From NCBI GenBank assembly GCA_045659265.1, contig JAZOWO010000015.1, forward strand, positions 1 to 11,821: a DNA stretch of 11,821 nt, read 5' to 3'. The position numbers and the translations under genes were made by a program. The notes under the pieces are model-generated. The model searched no databases. It saw only the letters and a program-made list of their open reading frames with translations, and was not told where the DNA came from. Below are positions 1 to 7,231 of the stretch, one piece after another (the first letter of the stretch is position 1; each line of letters begins with the position of its first letter). Source of the DNA: UMGS1649 sp045659265 (lineage in GTDB: Bacteria; Bacillota; Clostridia; TANB77; CAG-465).

Positions 1-370
1 TGAGTACTCTGTAGAGTTCGTCTGCAGAGAAACGTGTAACATTTTTTGCTGTAACCAAATCAAAAAAGCCGTCCTCGAAGGGGATATGGTAGTTGTCGGC
101 AAGGCGAATATCTATGCCTGCTAAACCTTTACTTGCATTTACCATTTCTTTAGAATTGTCTATTCCGTACAACCGTACGGGAACTAAGGAGTGTGCTTTA
201 ATTAACTTGAGTACAAAACCGTTGCCAGTGCCAATGTCTAAAATTTTGCTATTTACTGTAATGTTTTTAACAATATGCTCCAAAAAAACATCGTTAACGT
301 TTAACGAGTTTTTAGAAGCGTTATTGTTTACGTCATCTCGTAAATGCACAACATGTTCGGTGTAAAACAT
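1..370 (-). CDS. Class I SAM-dependent methyltransferase, N-terminal part (truncated by window edge)
   Basis: The first 123 residues are visible; the C-terminus lies beyond the left edge and no stop is seen. Residues 43-51 read ILDIGTGNG, the glycine-rich SAM-binding motif I of Rossmann-fold methyltransferases. An acidic residue follows at the end of the next strand (GID, D71), then a motif II/III-like stretch around residues 91-106 (ADN, IPFEDG, FDLV). This resembles the Methyltransf_11/25 (UbiE-like) group; the substrate cannot be told. It has no membrane segment and should be cytosolic. The start is the ATG at 370-368, preceded by a strong GAGAGGAGG site (386-378) and a consensus promoter at 405-433. 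It is divergent from the exported protein gene at 547. Class assignment is confident; any narrower function is open. Confidence 0.85.
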   Translation of the reverse strand, partial: MFYTEHVVHLRDDVNNNASKNSLNVNDVFLEHIVKNITVNSKILDIGTGNGFVLKLIKAHSLVPVRLYGIDNSKEMVNASKGLAGIDIRLADNYHIPFEDGFFDLVTAKNVTRFSADELYRVL

Positions 371-404
371 ACTGTAGCCTCCTCTCATATTAATAATCTC
401 AAAC

Positions 405-433
405 ATTATATCACTTTTAGTACTTTATGTCAA
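405..433 (-). promoter_or_regulatory. Sigma-A promoter of the methyltransferase gene
   Basis: Reading leftward, a perfect TTGACA (433-428) is followed by a 17-base spacer and a perfect TATAAT (410-405), with TG one base upstream of the -10 (extended -10). It lies 35 bases upstream of the ATG at 370. This is the closest match to consensus in the window, so strong constitutive transcription is plausible. Confidence 0.85.
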
Positions 434-480
434 CTTTAGAAACAGCTAAAGCACATAATTAAAAAACAAAAAATGTTTAG

Positions 481-509
481 TTGCTATGAGCACTTTTTTA
501 TGGTATATA
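481..509 (+). promoter_or_regulatory. Putative promoter of the 547-4346 gene cluster
   Basis: TTGCTA (481-486), a 17-base spacer and TATATA (504-509) form a sigma-A-like promoter, with an extended -10 TATGG directly before the -10. A second copy of TATGGTATA begins at 511 and offers an alternative -10 (TATAAA, 516-521), but with no good -35. A GAGGG ribosome site precedes the ATG at 547. Confidence 0.55.
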
Positions 510-519
510 TTATGGTATA
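499..519 (+). repeat. Direct repeat TATGGTATA, two copies 12 bases apart, in the promoter
   Basis: The nonamer TATGGTATA occurs at 499-507 and again at 511-519, so the extended -10 element is duplicated at slightly more than one helical turn. It may give two overlapping start sites or be a chance product of AT-rich sequence. Confidence 0.6.
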
Positions 520-546
520 AATATAATCATAAAGAGGGTAAAAATT

Positions 547-1149
547 ATGAAAAAGAAAATAATATTTAGCATAGTGTTAACGCTTGTGCTTTTAATAAAT
601 ATGTGTAGCATATTTGCTACTGCTATGTACGTGGTGCCAGAAGATTCAAGAGCAATAGCTCCTAAATATAATGTAACAAAAGGCGCTAATGGGATTTTTA
701 CAGGTAAAGAAACATTAACATTTTTAACAGATGGCGATGGCGTAGATTACAAAAGCATATATGTAGATCTTATTGAATTAGAATTAGGTGAAGACTATGT
801 AATGGGTGGAGACAATGGACTGTTTAAGATAAAACCAGAGTTTCTAAAAACATTAAAAGATGGTAAACATGAACTTATAATAATCTATGTAGATGGATAC
901 GCATTAACAACATTTACTACTAAAGGTGGAGATGGTACAGCTAAACCAACTGTTCAAGATGCGCCAACGACAGGAATTATTACAACTGGACCTAATAGTT
1001 CAGAAGTACCAATAGGTGCCCTTATTGGGCCAACAGAAGAACAAGCTACAGGAAAGAAAAGTGCAAATGTAATGTTATTACCAATAGTTATTTTTGTGTT
1101 AATAATAGTAGTACTTTGCATTAAGAAAAATGGGAAAAACAAAAAGTAA
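547..1149 (+). CDS. Exported, C-terminally membrane-anchored protein with an Ig/X2-like domain
   Basis: This is a 200-residue protein. Residues 1-26 form a signal peptide: MKKK, then a hydrophobic run, ending ATA before MYV. Residues about 40-126 look like one small beta-sandwich of the X2/Ig-like type common in clostridial surface proteins: an LTFLTDGDG strand, YVDLIELELGEDY, then FLKTLKDGKHEL and a closing DGYALTTFTTK. A Thr/Pro/Gly-rich linker (about 130-172) leads to a hydrophobic helix (about 175-192) and a basic tail KKNGKNKK, so the mature domain should be held on the outer membrane face. There is no LPXTG before the helix and no lipobox, since the residue before C20 is methionine. Its role is unknown. 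It is the first gene of a tight rightward cluster, 24 bases before the PAP2 phosphatase. The domain call is by sequence resemblance only. Confidence 0.75.
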   Translation: MKKKIIFSIVLTLVLLINMCSIFATAMYVVPEDSRAIAPKYNVTKGANGIFTGKETLTFLTDGDGVDYKSIYVDLIELELGEDYVMGGDNGLFKIKPEFLKTLKDGKHELIIIYVDGYALTTFTTKGGDGTAKPTVQDAPTTGIITTGPNSSEVPIGALIGPTEEQATGKKSANVMLLPIVIFVLIIVVLCIKKNGKNKK

Positions 1150-1173
1150 ATATAGAGGGGAATAAGGGTATAT

Positions 1174-2046
1174 ATGTTTAAATTTGAATTAGACGTTCTT
1201 TTGTTTTTGCAAAATATAAGAACAGACATATTAAATGTGCTATTGCAAGGAATAACAATGCTAGGCGAAGAAGTAGTTATGGTTTTAGTTATAGCAATAT
1301 TATATTTCTGCATAGATAAGAAATTTGCACAAAAGCTATTTTTTGTAACAGTTTCATCAGCGGGTATAAATGGAATAATTAAGAATTTAGTAAGATTTCC
1401 AAGACCGTTTGCAACAGGCAAGATAATTTGCGTAAGAGAAGATACAGCGACTGGGTATTCATTTCCAAGTGGTCATACACAAACATTTGCTAGTATGAGC
1501 ACAACGATTGCCAAAAAATTAAAAAAGCCGTTAGTTACATTTCTAGTTGGTATATTAATAGTTTTAGTAGCATTTTCTAGAATGTATCTTGGAGCTCATT
1601 ATCCAAGTGATGTAGTGGTAGGTGCAGTGTTAGGTGTAGTGCTAGCTTTAATAGGGACAAGCCTTTTTGATAAAGTTGAAAACAAAAAAGTGTTATACTT
1701 AGCAACAATAATATTATTAACACCATTTGCTGTACTGTTTTTAATAAATCCAGATGAACATTTTGAAGATTTTTATAAAATATTTGGAATGTTAATAGGC
1801 TTTTTACTTGCAGTTATGTTTGAAGAAAAATATGCGCCTCTAGAATATAACGTCTCTTGGTGGAAAAAAGTATTAAGAGTAGTGCTTGGTGTTGGATTTG
1901 CGCTAGCAGTTAAAGAGGGCGTCAAATTACTTAATATATTTGATTCACTTAGAATGAACCTTGTGTTTGATGCATTTCGTTATGGATTATTAATATTTGT
2001 GGCATTAGGAATATGTCCGTGGATATTTAAGAAGTTAAAGATATAA
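1174..2046 (+). CDS. PAP2-superfamily membrane phosphatase
   Basis: This is a 290-residue multi-pass membrane protein with the full PAP2 catalytic signature. Motif 1 is K70-x6-R77-P78, motif 2 is P98-S99-G100-H101, and motif 3 is S135-R136-x5-H142-x3-D146. H142 would be the nucleophile, with H101 as acid/base. The family removes phosphate from lipid phosphates such as undecaprenyl pyrophosphate or phosphatidic acid at the membrane; the exact substrate cannot be read here. The part after residue 165 adds further hydrophobic segments (about 173-192, 203-216, 234-248, 266-285), so the protein is longer than the simple six-helix PAP2 core. The ATG at 1174 follows an AGAGGGGAATAAGGG stretch. The stop lies 12 bases before the next gene, so the two are almost certainly cotranscribed and the phosphatase may serve the membrane proteins beside it. 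Confidence 0.92.
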   Translation: MFKFELDVLLFLQNIRTDILNVLLQGITMLGEEVVMVLVIAILYFCIDKKFAQKLFFVTVSSAGINGIIKNLVRFPRPFATGKIICVREDTATGYSFPSGHTQTFASMSTTIAKKLKKPLVTFLVGILIVLVAFSRMYLGAHYPSDVVVGAVLGVVLALIGTSLFDKVENKKVLYLATIILLTPFAVLFLINPDEHFEDFYKIFGMLIGFLLAVMFEEKYAPLEYNVSWWKKVLRVVLGVGFALAVKEGVKLLNIFDSLRMNLVFDAFRYGLLIFVALGICPWIFKKLKI

Positions 2047-2058
2047 TAGGAGGGTAAT

Positions 2059-3240
2059 ATGAATAAATCGGGTAATATAGCAACAATAATAGGATCTCTT
2101 TTTGGAATAGCAACAGGGGTATGTATGTTTTATATATTTTCTAACATGGGAATATTAGAACATAGCATATATTTCTTTGCAATGCCAATATGTTTTTGCG
2201 TTGCAGGCATAATACCAATAATACGAATAATTATGACAAACAGCGTAAAAAACAAAGATGTTGTTGTAGAAGAATTAGGAGAGAATATAAATTTTGAAGG
2301 AATATATACAGAACTTCAAGATAAACATGCTTATGAATTAGACAAAATAAGAAAAAGAGTATTTCCAGCAATAATACTTGTAACTATTTCTGTTATAGGA
2401 TTAATTTTAATGGGCTTTTGGGTGGATAAAGTGGATAAAAACCCAATGCTTATTTATGGAAAAGAGAATTTGTTAATAATTATACCAATAGTTATAGTAA
2501 CACCATTCTTTGCAGCAGTATTTATGCTTTCATCAAGAAAAGGAGCTTATACAAGAAAATATAAAGATTTATTAGTAGCAGATTTAGTGCAAAGGATAAA
2601 TGGCTCTCTAAAATATGAGAGATATAACGGAGAAATTAATCACAGATTAATAGGGAAATATAGAGATTCAAATTTTGATAAATTAAAGTTCAATAGATGG
2701 GATGCAGAAGACGCTATACATGGAAATATTACAGACAACTTGCATTTGGAACTTGCAGAACTTAGCATAGATCATGAGAGTGGTTCTAGAAAAAACAGGA
2801 CAACGATAAATATATTTAAAGGTTTATTTGCTCGTGTGGAAAGAAAAGAGAACTTTAATACTATAATTAAAGTATTAAATGATAAAAACAAAGCATCTGT
2901 AAGTAATCAAGACAATTTAAGCGAAGTGAAAATGGATAGCACGGAATTTGAAAATATGTTTAATGTGTACTCAAATAATCCTGTTGTAGCGATGAGGGTG
3001 CTAACAAGTGATATAATGGAAAAGATTATAGATTTTGAGAAAAGATTAAATATACACTATGAACTATATATTTCAGGCGCAGAGATATATATGCGTTTGT
3101 TTACTAAAGAGTTATTTGAACCATCAATATTTAATAAAGATAAAGAAAAGAAGAATATGAGAATGTATTACGAAATATTAAATCTTGTGATAGATATGTC
3201 TAAAGAATTAGATAAGATTATATCTGAAGTCGAAGTTTAG
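2059..3240 (+). CDS. DUF3137-like membrane protein, paralog 1 (four membrane segments)
   Basis: This is a 393-residue protein of a poorly characterised family; no enzymatic motif is recognised. Two N-terminal hydrophobic segments (about 8-27, 37-58) are followed by the motif FEGIY (79-83), a charged helix, and a second membrane pair (about 102-121, 137-158). The rest, from about 160, is a soluble, probably cytosolic domain. It has DUF3137 (PF11335) hallmarks: a YKDLLVADLV helix, an EDAIHGNI to LAELSI stretch (217-236), FKGLFA (253-258), FNVYS (301-305), an LTSDIM helix, and IYMRLF to LFEPSIF (343-358). These blocks recur at the same spacing in the three other paralogs of this window. The start follows AGGAGGG after a 12-base gap from the phosphatase gene. 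Membership by pattern is fairly strong; the function is unknown. Confidence 0.8.
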   Translation: MNKSGNIATIIGSLFGIATGVCMFYIFSNMGILEHSIYFFAMPICFCVAGIIPIIRIIMTNSVKNKDVVVEELGENINFEGIYTELQDKHAYELDKIRKRVFPAIILVTISVIGLILMGFWVDKVDKNPMLIYGKENLLIIIPIVIVTPFFAAVFMLSSRKGAYTRKYKDLLVADLVQRINGSLKYERYNGEINHRLIGKYRDSNFDKLKFNRWDAEDAIHGNITDNLHLELAELSIDHESGSRKNRTTINIFKGLFARVERKENFNTIIKVLNDKNKASVSNQDNLSEVKMDSTEFENMFNVYSNNPVVAMRVLTSDIMEKIIDFEKRLNIHYELYISGAEIYMRLFTKELFEPSIFNKDKEKKNMRMYYEILNLVIDMSKELDKIISEVEV

Positions 3241-3243
3241 TTA

Positions 3244-3273
3244 TAGACAAAAAACAACAAAATGTGATAGTAT
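3244..3273 (+). promoter_or_regulatory. Possible internal promoter before the second DUF3137-like gene
   Basis: TAGACA (3244-3249) matches the -35 at five of six positions. After 18 bases comes TAGTAT (3268-3273), four of six, with TG at the extended -10 position. The 62-base gap holds no hairpin, so readthrough from the gene at 2059 is also likely; this would be a secondary start. Confidence 0.4.
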
Positions 3274-3302
3274 CTTTTTAGATATATAAAGGAGATAAAC
3301 AT

Positions 3303-4346
3303 ATGAAAAAAGAAGATAATGAATTTGAATTAATATACACAGATATTCGCAGAAAATATCAAGATAAATTTGATAAATGGAATAAGGATATTAAATTGTC
3401 AAAAATATTATACGCCGCGTTGGTAGCTTTTCTTTTAGTAGTTGTGTTAATATTATTTGTAACACCATTTAAAACTTTATTAGCTACAAATAAAGGTACT
3501 TTTTATGCAACAATAATTGCAATTGTAGTGGTTGCGGTTGTGATAGTGGCATATGCATCTTCGTTAAGAAGTAGATATAAAAAAGAATATAAAGCTACTG
3601 TTGTAACGGATTTGGTAAATAGAACAAATAGCAATTTTGCGTTTAGTGAGAAATGTGCAGATAATGGTGCGGGACTTAAGAATGCATATGAAGATGCGGG
3701 ATTAGACAGACTTTCTCTAATGGGATTAGGTCAAATACTTTCTGGTGTTAGAAGAAGTATGGAAGTACAAACTCATAACTATATCGAAGGTACTACACAA
3801 ACAAACATTATGACAAGAATGTCTGAAGTTGCTGTATATGATGTGAAGAAAATAACAAGAGTAGAAAACGGAAGCGTTTCACAAAGCACAGAAAGAAAAA
3901 ATATATTTGATGGTTTCTTTGCACATGTAAGTATTCCTACTGCTGTGCCAGTAGATTTTAGTGTGTTTACAAATGATCCAACTCCAAGAGATTACTATAA
4001 TGACGATGTTAGAACTAACAAAGGCGGACAAAGAGTGTCTATGGGAAATTTAGAGAGTTGGAGAGGTTTATGTGTGTATTCTGAACAGCCTGAAAAACTT
4101 GAAACTTATGCTACTGAAGAAATGGGAAGAATAATTAGAGACATGGATAAAAAATCTCTTATAAAAACAGATATTGCACTAAAAGGAAACAACATATATA
4201 TAAGATTACATCAACATTCATTCATTAATCCAGATTTAAAAGATGAAAATAAGAATAAAGCTAAATTAAAAGCATGCTATGATATGTTAAACTTTATAGA
4301 AGAATTTGCAATAGAAGTAAATGAGACAAATAAGGCTAAAAAATAA
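3303..4346 (+). CDS. DUF3137-like membrane protein, paralog 2 (short form, two membrane segments)
   Basis: This 347-residue protein begins almost directly at the family motif FELIY (8-12), so it lacks the first membrane pair of its three paralogs. Membrane segments lie at about 33-54 and 66-86, followed by the YKKEYKATVVTDLV helix (92-105). FDGFFA (202-207) aligns with the FxGxFA block, CVYS (257-260) with the VYS block, and IYIRL (298-302) with the IYxR strand. It is the most divergent copy: the FEP block is replaced by FINP (307-310), and a Gln/Thr-rich insert (about 150-200) holds the place of the usual EDxxxGxI region. The start follows AAAGGAGAT with six bases before ATG. It is the last gene of the cluster, ending six bases before a strong hairpin. 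Its function is unknown; family membership rests on order and spacing of weak motifs. Confidence 0.7.
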   Translation: MKKEDNEFELIYTDIRRKYQDKFDKWNKDIKLSKILYAALVAFLLVVVLILFVTPFKTLLATNKGTFYATIIAIVVVAVVIVAYASSLRSRYKKEYKATVVTDLVNRTNSNFAFSEKCADNGAGLKNAYEDAGLDRLSLMGLGQILSGVRRSMEVQTHNYIEGTTQTNIMTRMSEVAVYDVKKITRVENGSVSQSTERKNIFDGFFAHVSIPTAVPVDFSVFTNDPTPRDYYNDDVRTNKGGQRVSMGNLESWRGLCVYSEQPEKLETYATEEMGRIIRDMDKKSLIKTDIALKGNNIYIRLHQHSFINPDLKDENKNKAKLKACYDMLNFIEEFAIEVNETNKAKK

Positions 4347-4351
4347 ATAAG

Positions 4352-4386
4352 AAAAAGCTGATGAATATATAATTCATCAGCTTTTT
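4352..4386. terminator. Bidirectional Rho-independent terminator between convergent genes
   Basis: A perfect 15-base stem, AAAAAGCTGATGAAT (4352-4366) with its exact complement at 4372-4386, encloses a 5-base ATATA loop. Each strand ends the stem with five T, so it can stop the DUF3137-like gene from the left and the Nudix gene from the right. Confidence 0.9.
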
Positions 4387-4389
4387 GTG

Positions 4390-4809
4390 TTACAGATACT
4401 TCACAACAGAAGTAGGATAGATAATTTCCTTACCAGACTTAAGGTCTTCAAGGTCTACCCAGCGAATAGGGTAAGCAGTATCTCCTTCTTCATAGTAAAC
4501 TTCCTTGTAATCTTTTTCATCAAGAGTTACTCTGTAAAGGAAGATAAGCTCGTGCCCTTGCTTGCCATCAAATGTGAAGATGTTTTCATCTACACCAAGG
4601 AACTCACCAACTGTAACGTTTGCTCCAATTTCCTCCATGAATTCTCTTTTAAGAGTTTCGTTACTCTTTTCCAAGAATTCGATTCCGCCGCCAATGGCGC
4701 GCCAGAAATGAATGCCTTTAACTTTGTCAAAGCCTTCGCTTGCCAAAACCTTGCCGTCACGCACTACTATTCCAAGTGCAATTGGTCTAATACCTCTGAA
4801 TTTATCCAT
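4390..4809 (-). CDS. Nudix hydrolase
   Basis: This is a 139-residue, single-domain cytosolic enzyme. A complete Nudix box lies at residues 41-63: G41-x5-E47-x7-R55-E56-F-M-E59-E60-I-G62-A. It carries the glutamates that bind the metal for hydrolysis of nucleoside diphosphates linked to another group. FWRAIGGGIEF just before the box is typical of the MutT-like fold. The substrate cannot be assigned; housecleaning of damaged or excess nucleotides is the common role. The ATG at 4809 is preceded by GGAGGTG (4820-4814). It is transcribed leftward, convergent to the DUF3137-like pair and divergent from pflB. Its base composition is unlike its neighbours: I count 31/60 and 27/60 G+C on lines 4681-4740 and 4741-4800, against 17/60 on line 2101-2160, which suggests recent acquisition. 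Confidence 0.93.
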   Translation of the reverse strand: MDKFRGIRPIALGIVVRDGKVLASEGFDKVKGIHFWRAIGGGIEFLEKSNETLKREFMEEIGANVTVGEFLGVDENIFTFDGKQGHELIFLYRVTLDEKDYKEVYYEEGDTAYPIRWVDLEDLKSGKEIIYPTSVVKYL

Positions 4810-4839
4810 AAGACACCTCCGTTTTAAATTAACGAAAAC

Positions 4840-4868
4840 ATTATACCATAGGAGACATAAAAAAGCAA
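4840..4868 (-). promoter_or_regulatory. Promoter of the Nudix hydrolase gene
   Basis: Reading leftward, TTGCTT (4868-4863) is followed by 17 bases and a perfect TATAAT (4845-4840), with the extended -10 TATGG immediately before it. It lies 31 bases upstream of the ATG. The element TATGGTATAAT recurs at 11560-11570. Confidence 0.7.
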
Positions 4869-4913
4869 ATTGGAGTACATATGAATTTTTCTTTAATAAA
4901 GTTCACAAACTAT

Positions 4914-4941
4914 TTGCAAAAATATTCTTTAATGATATAAT
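4914..4941 (+). promoter_or_regulatory. Promoter of pflB-pflA
   Basis: TTGCAA (4914-4919), a 16-base spacer and a perfect TATAAT (4936-4941) with TG one base upstream form a good sigma-A promoter. Two further TATAAT hexamers at 4953-4958 and 4962-4967 lack matching -35 boxes. I could not identify a clear Rex, FNR or CcpA operator by eye. Confidence 0.75.
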
Positions 4942-4988
4942 GAAAAATGTAATATAATGAATATAATAACGAAAGGATGAGATGAGTA

Positions 4989-7223
4989 ATGAACTTTGAA
5001 GAATGGAAAAAATTTAAAGCCGGTAAATGGCAAGAAGAAATCGATGTAAGAAACTTTATTCAACTAAACTATACACCTTATGAAGGAACAGATGAATTCC
5101 TTAAAGGGCCAACAAATAGTACAATAAAACTATGGGATAAAGTATTAGAATTATACAAAAAAGAAAAAGAAAATGGTGGAGTGTTAGATGTAGATGTTAA
5201 AACAGTATCTACAATAACAGCACATAATGCTGGATACATAGACAAAAGATTAGAAAAAATAGTAGGATTACAAACAGACAAGCCATTAAAAAGAGCAATA
5301 ATGCCTTTTGGTGGAGTAAGAATAGTAGAAAAATCTTGCGAAGCTTACGACAGACAAATGGATCCTAAAGTATCCGAAATATTCCACACAATAAGAAGAA
5401 CACACAATGATGGAGTATTTAGTGTATATACACCAGATATACGTGCAGCTAGAAGTTCTCACTTAATCACTGGTCTTCCAGATGGTTATGGTCGTGGAAG
5501 AATCATAGGAGACTACAGAAGAGTAGCCCTTTATGGTATAGATGCACTAATTGCAGAAAAGAAAAAATCTTTAGAAGCATTAGATAGAAGAGAGTTTACA
5601 GAAGAAATAATAAGAAATCGTGAAGAAACTTACGATCAAATATTAGCTTTAGGTGAACTTAAAGAAATGGCAGCTAAATATGATTTAGATATATCTAAAC
5701 CAGCTGCAAACGCTAAAGAAGCTGTTCAATGGACATATTTTGGATACCTAGCAGCAATAAAAGACCAAAATGGTGCTGCAATGAGTATAGGTAGAATAAG
5801 CACATTCTTAGATATATACATTGAAAAAGATTTAGCAGAAGGAACATTAACTGAAGAAGAAGCACAAGAATTAATTGACCATTTAGTAATGAAATTAAGA
5901 CTTGTAAGATTCTTAAGAACACCAGAATACAATGAACTATTTAGTGGGGACCCTGTATGGGTAACTGAAAGTATAGGTGGTATGGGAATAGATGGTAGAA
6001 CTCTAGTAACTAAAAACTCATTTAGAATACTACACACACTATCTAACTTAGGACCTGCACCAGAACCAAACTTAACTGTATTATGGTCAAACAATTTACC
6101 AAGAGGATTTAAAGAATACGCAACTAAGATGTCTATAAAAACATCATCAATCCAATATGAAAATGATGACCTTATGAGAGGATTCTGGGGAGATGACTAT
6201 GGTATAGCATGTTGTGTATCTGCAATGAGAATAGGTAAACAAATGCAATTCTTTGGCGCTAGATGTAACCTTGCTAAAACACTACTTTATGCAATAAATG
6301 GTGGACGAGATGAAATATCTGGTAAACAAGTAGCACCTAAATTTGAAGGTGTAACAACAGATTATTTATACTATGATGATGTACTTGCAAAATTCGATAA
6401 CATGATGGACTATGTTGCAATGGTTTATGTTAAAGCATTAAATGCAATCCATTATATGCATGATAAATATTCATACGAAAAAATAGAAATGGCGTTACAT
6501 GATGATGAAATCTTAAGAACTATGGCTACTGGTATTGCAGGATTATCTGTTGTAGCAGACTCGTTATCTGCAATAAAATATGCTAAAGTTAAAGCAATTA
6601 GAAACGACCAAGGTTTAGTAACAAGCTACGAAATTGAAGGAGATTTCCCTAAATACGGAAATGATGACGATAGAGTAGACTCAATAGCTGTAGATGTGTT
6701 AAAACGTTTCATGAACAAGGTTAGAAAACAAAAAACATATAGAAATTCTAAACCTACTATGTCAGTTCTTACAATAACATCAAATGTTGTTTATGGTAAA
6801 AATACTGGAGATACTCCAGACGGAAGAAAAGCAGGAGAACCATTCGGACCAGGTGCAAACCCAATGCATGGTAGAGATACTAATGGAGCGCTTGCAGTTA
6901 TGAACTCAATTGCAAAACTTCCATACGAACATTCAGAAGATGGTATTTCATATACATTCTCAATAACACCAGGTACACTTGGAGACAGTGAGAATACACA
7001 AGTTTCAAACTTAATATCTATGCTTGATGGATATTTTGCAAGAACTGGACATCATATAAATGTTAATGTATTTAACAGAGAGTTATTAATAGATGCAATG
7101 AATCATCCTGAAAAATATCCACAACTTACAATTAGAGTTTCTGGATACGCAGTAAACTTTGTTAAATTAACTAAAGAACAACAATTAGACGTAATAAATA
7201 GAACAATACATGAAAAAATATAA
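4989..7223 (+). CDS. pflB: Pyruvate formate-lyase (formate C-acetyltransferase)
   Basis: This 744-residue glycyl radical enzyme converts pyruvate and CoA to acetyl-CoA and formate in anaerobic sugar fermentation; it is cytosolic. The adjacent catalytic cysteines C408-C409 in GIACCVSAMRIG separate true PFL from other glycyl radical enzymes such as glycerol or choline lyases, which have a single cysteine there. The radical glycine is G719 in IRVSGYAVNF near the C-terminus. The N-terminus (WKKFKAGKW, FIQLNYTPYEG), the NPMHGRD block and the end HEKI fit clostridial PflB, and the length is close to the 760 residues of the E. coli enzyme. The ATG at 4989 has only an AAAGGA site 11 bases away, a slightly long spacing. 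It has its own promoter, and pflA follows after 8 bases. Confidence 0.98.
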   Translation: MNFEEWKKFKAGKWQEEIDVRNFIQLNYTPYEGTDEFLKGPTNSTIKLWDKVLELYKKEKENGGVLDVDVKTVSTITAHNAGYIDKRLEKIVGLQTDKPLKRAIMPFGGVRIVEKSCEAYDRQMDPKVSEIFHTIRRTHNDGVFSVYTPDIRAARSSHLITGLPDGYGRGRIIGDYRRVALYGIDALIAEKKKSLEALDRREFTEEIIRNREETYDQILALGELKEMAAKYDLDISKPAANAKEAVQWTYFGYLAAIKDQNGAAMSIGRISTFLDIYIEKDLAEGTLTEEEAQELIDHLVMKLRLVRFLRTPEYNELFSGDPVWVTESIGGMGIDGRTLVTKNSFRILHTLSNLGPAPEPNLTVLWSNNLPRGFKEYATKMSIKTSSIQYENDDLMRGFWGDDYGIACCVSAMRIGKQMQFFGARCNLAKTLLYAINGGRDEISGKQVAPKFEGVTTDYLYYDDVLAKFDNMMDYVAMVYVKALNAIHYMHDKYSYEKIEMALHDDEILRTMATGIAGLSVVADSLSAIKYAKVKAIRNDQGLVTSYEIEGDFPKYGNDDDRVDSIAVDVLKRFMNKVRKQKTYRNSKPTMSVLTITSNVVYGKNTGDTPDGRKAGEPFGPGANPMHGRDTNGALAVMNSIAKLPYEHSEDGISYTFSITPGTLGDSENTQVSNLISMLDGYFARTGHHINVNVFNRELLIDAMNHPEKYPQLTIRVSGYAVNFVKLTKEQQLDVINRTIHEKI

Positions 7224-7231
7224 GGAGTAAT

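Noticed and set aside
93..365. Plus-strand reading frame of 90 codons at the left end
   Set aside because: The minus strand encodes a methyltransferase with motif I, a consensus promoter and a ribosome site over the same bases.
547..640. Lipoprotein signal in the surface protein
   Set aside because: C20 is preceded by N-M, which does not fit the lipobox (small residue needed at -1), and the protein has a C-terminal anchor instead.
954..1421. Minus-strand reading frame of 155 codons across the junction of the surface-protein and PAP2 genes
   Set aside because: It is antisense to two well-supported genes, has no ribosome site, and its product is low-complexity (Ile/Thr-rich), as expected from AT-rich antisense.
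4387..4827. Plus-strand reading frame of 146 codons opposite the Nudix gene
   Set aside because: The opposite strand encodes a complete Nudix box with a good ribosome site; this frame shows no domain and starts inside the terminator region.
4810..4988. Riboswitch, or Rex/FNR operator, upstream of pflB
   Set aside because: No conserved structured leader or clear palindromic operator could be found by eye; the gap is explained by two divergent promoters.
5726..6094. Minus-strand reading frame of 122 codons inside pflB
   Set aside because: pflB is unambiguous here and the frame has no ribosome site or recognisable motif.
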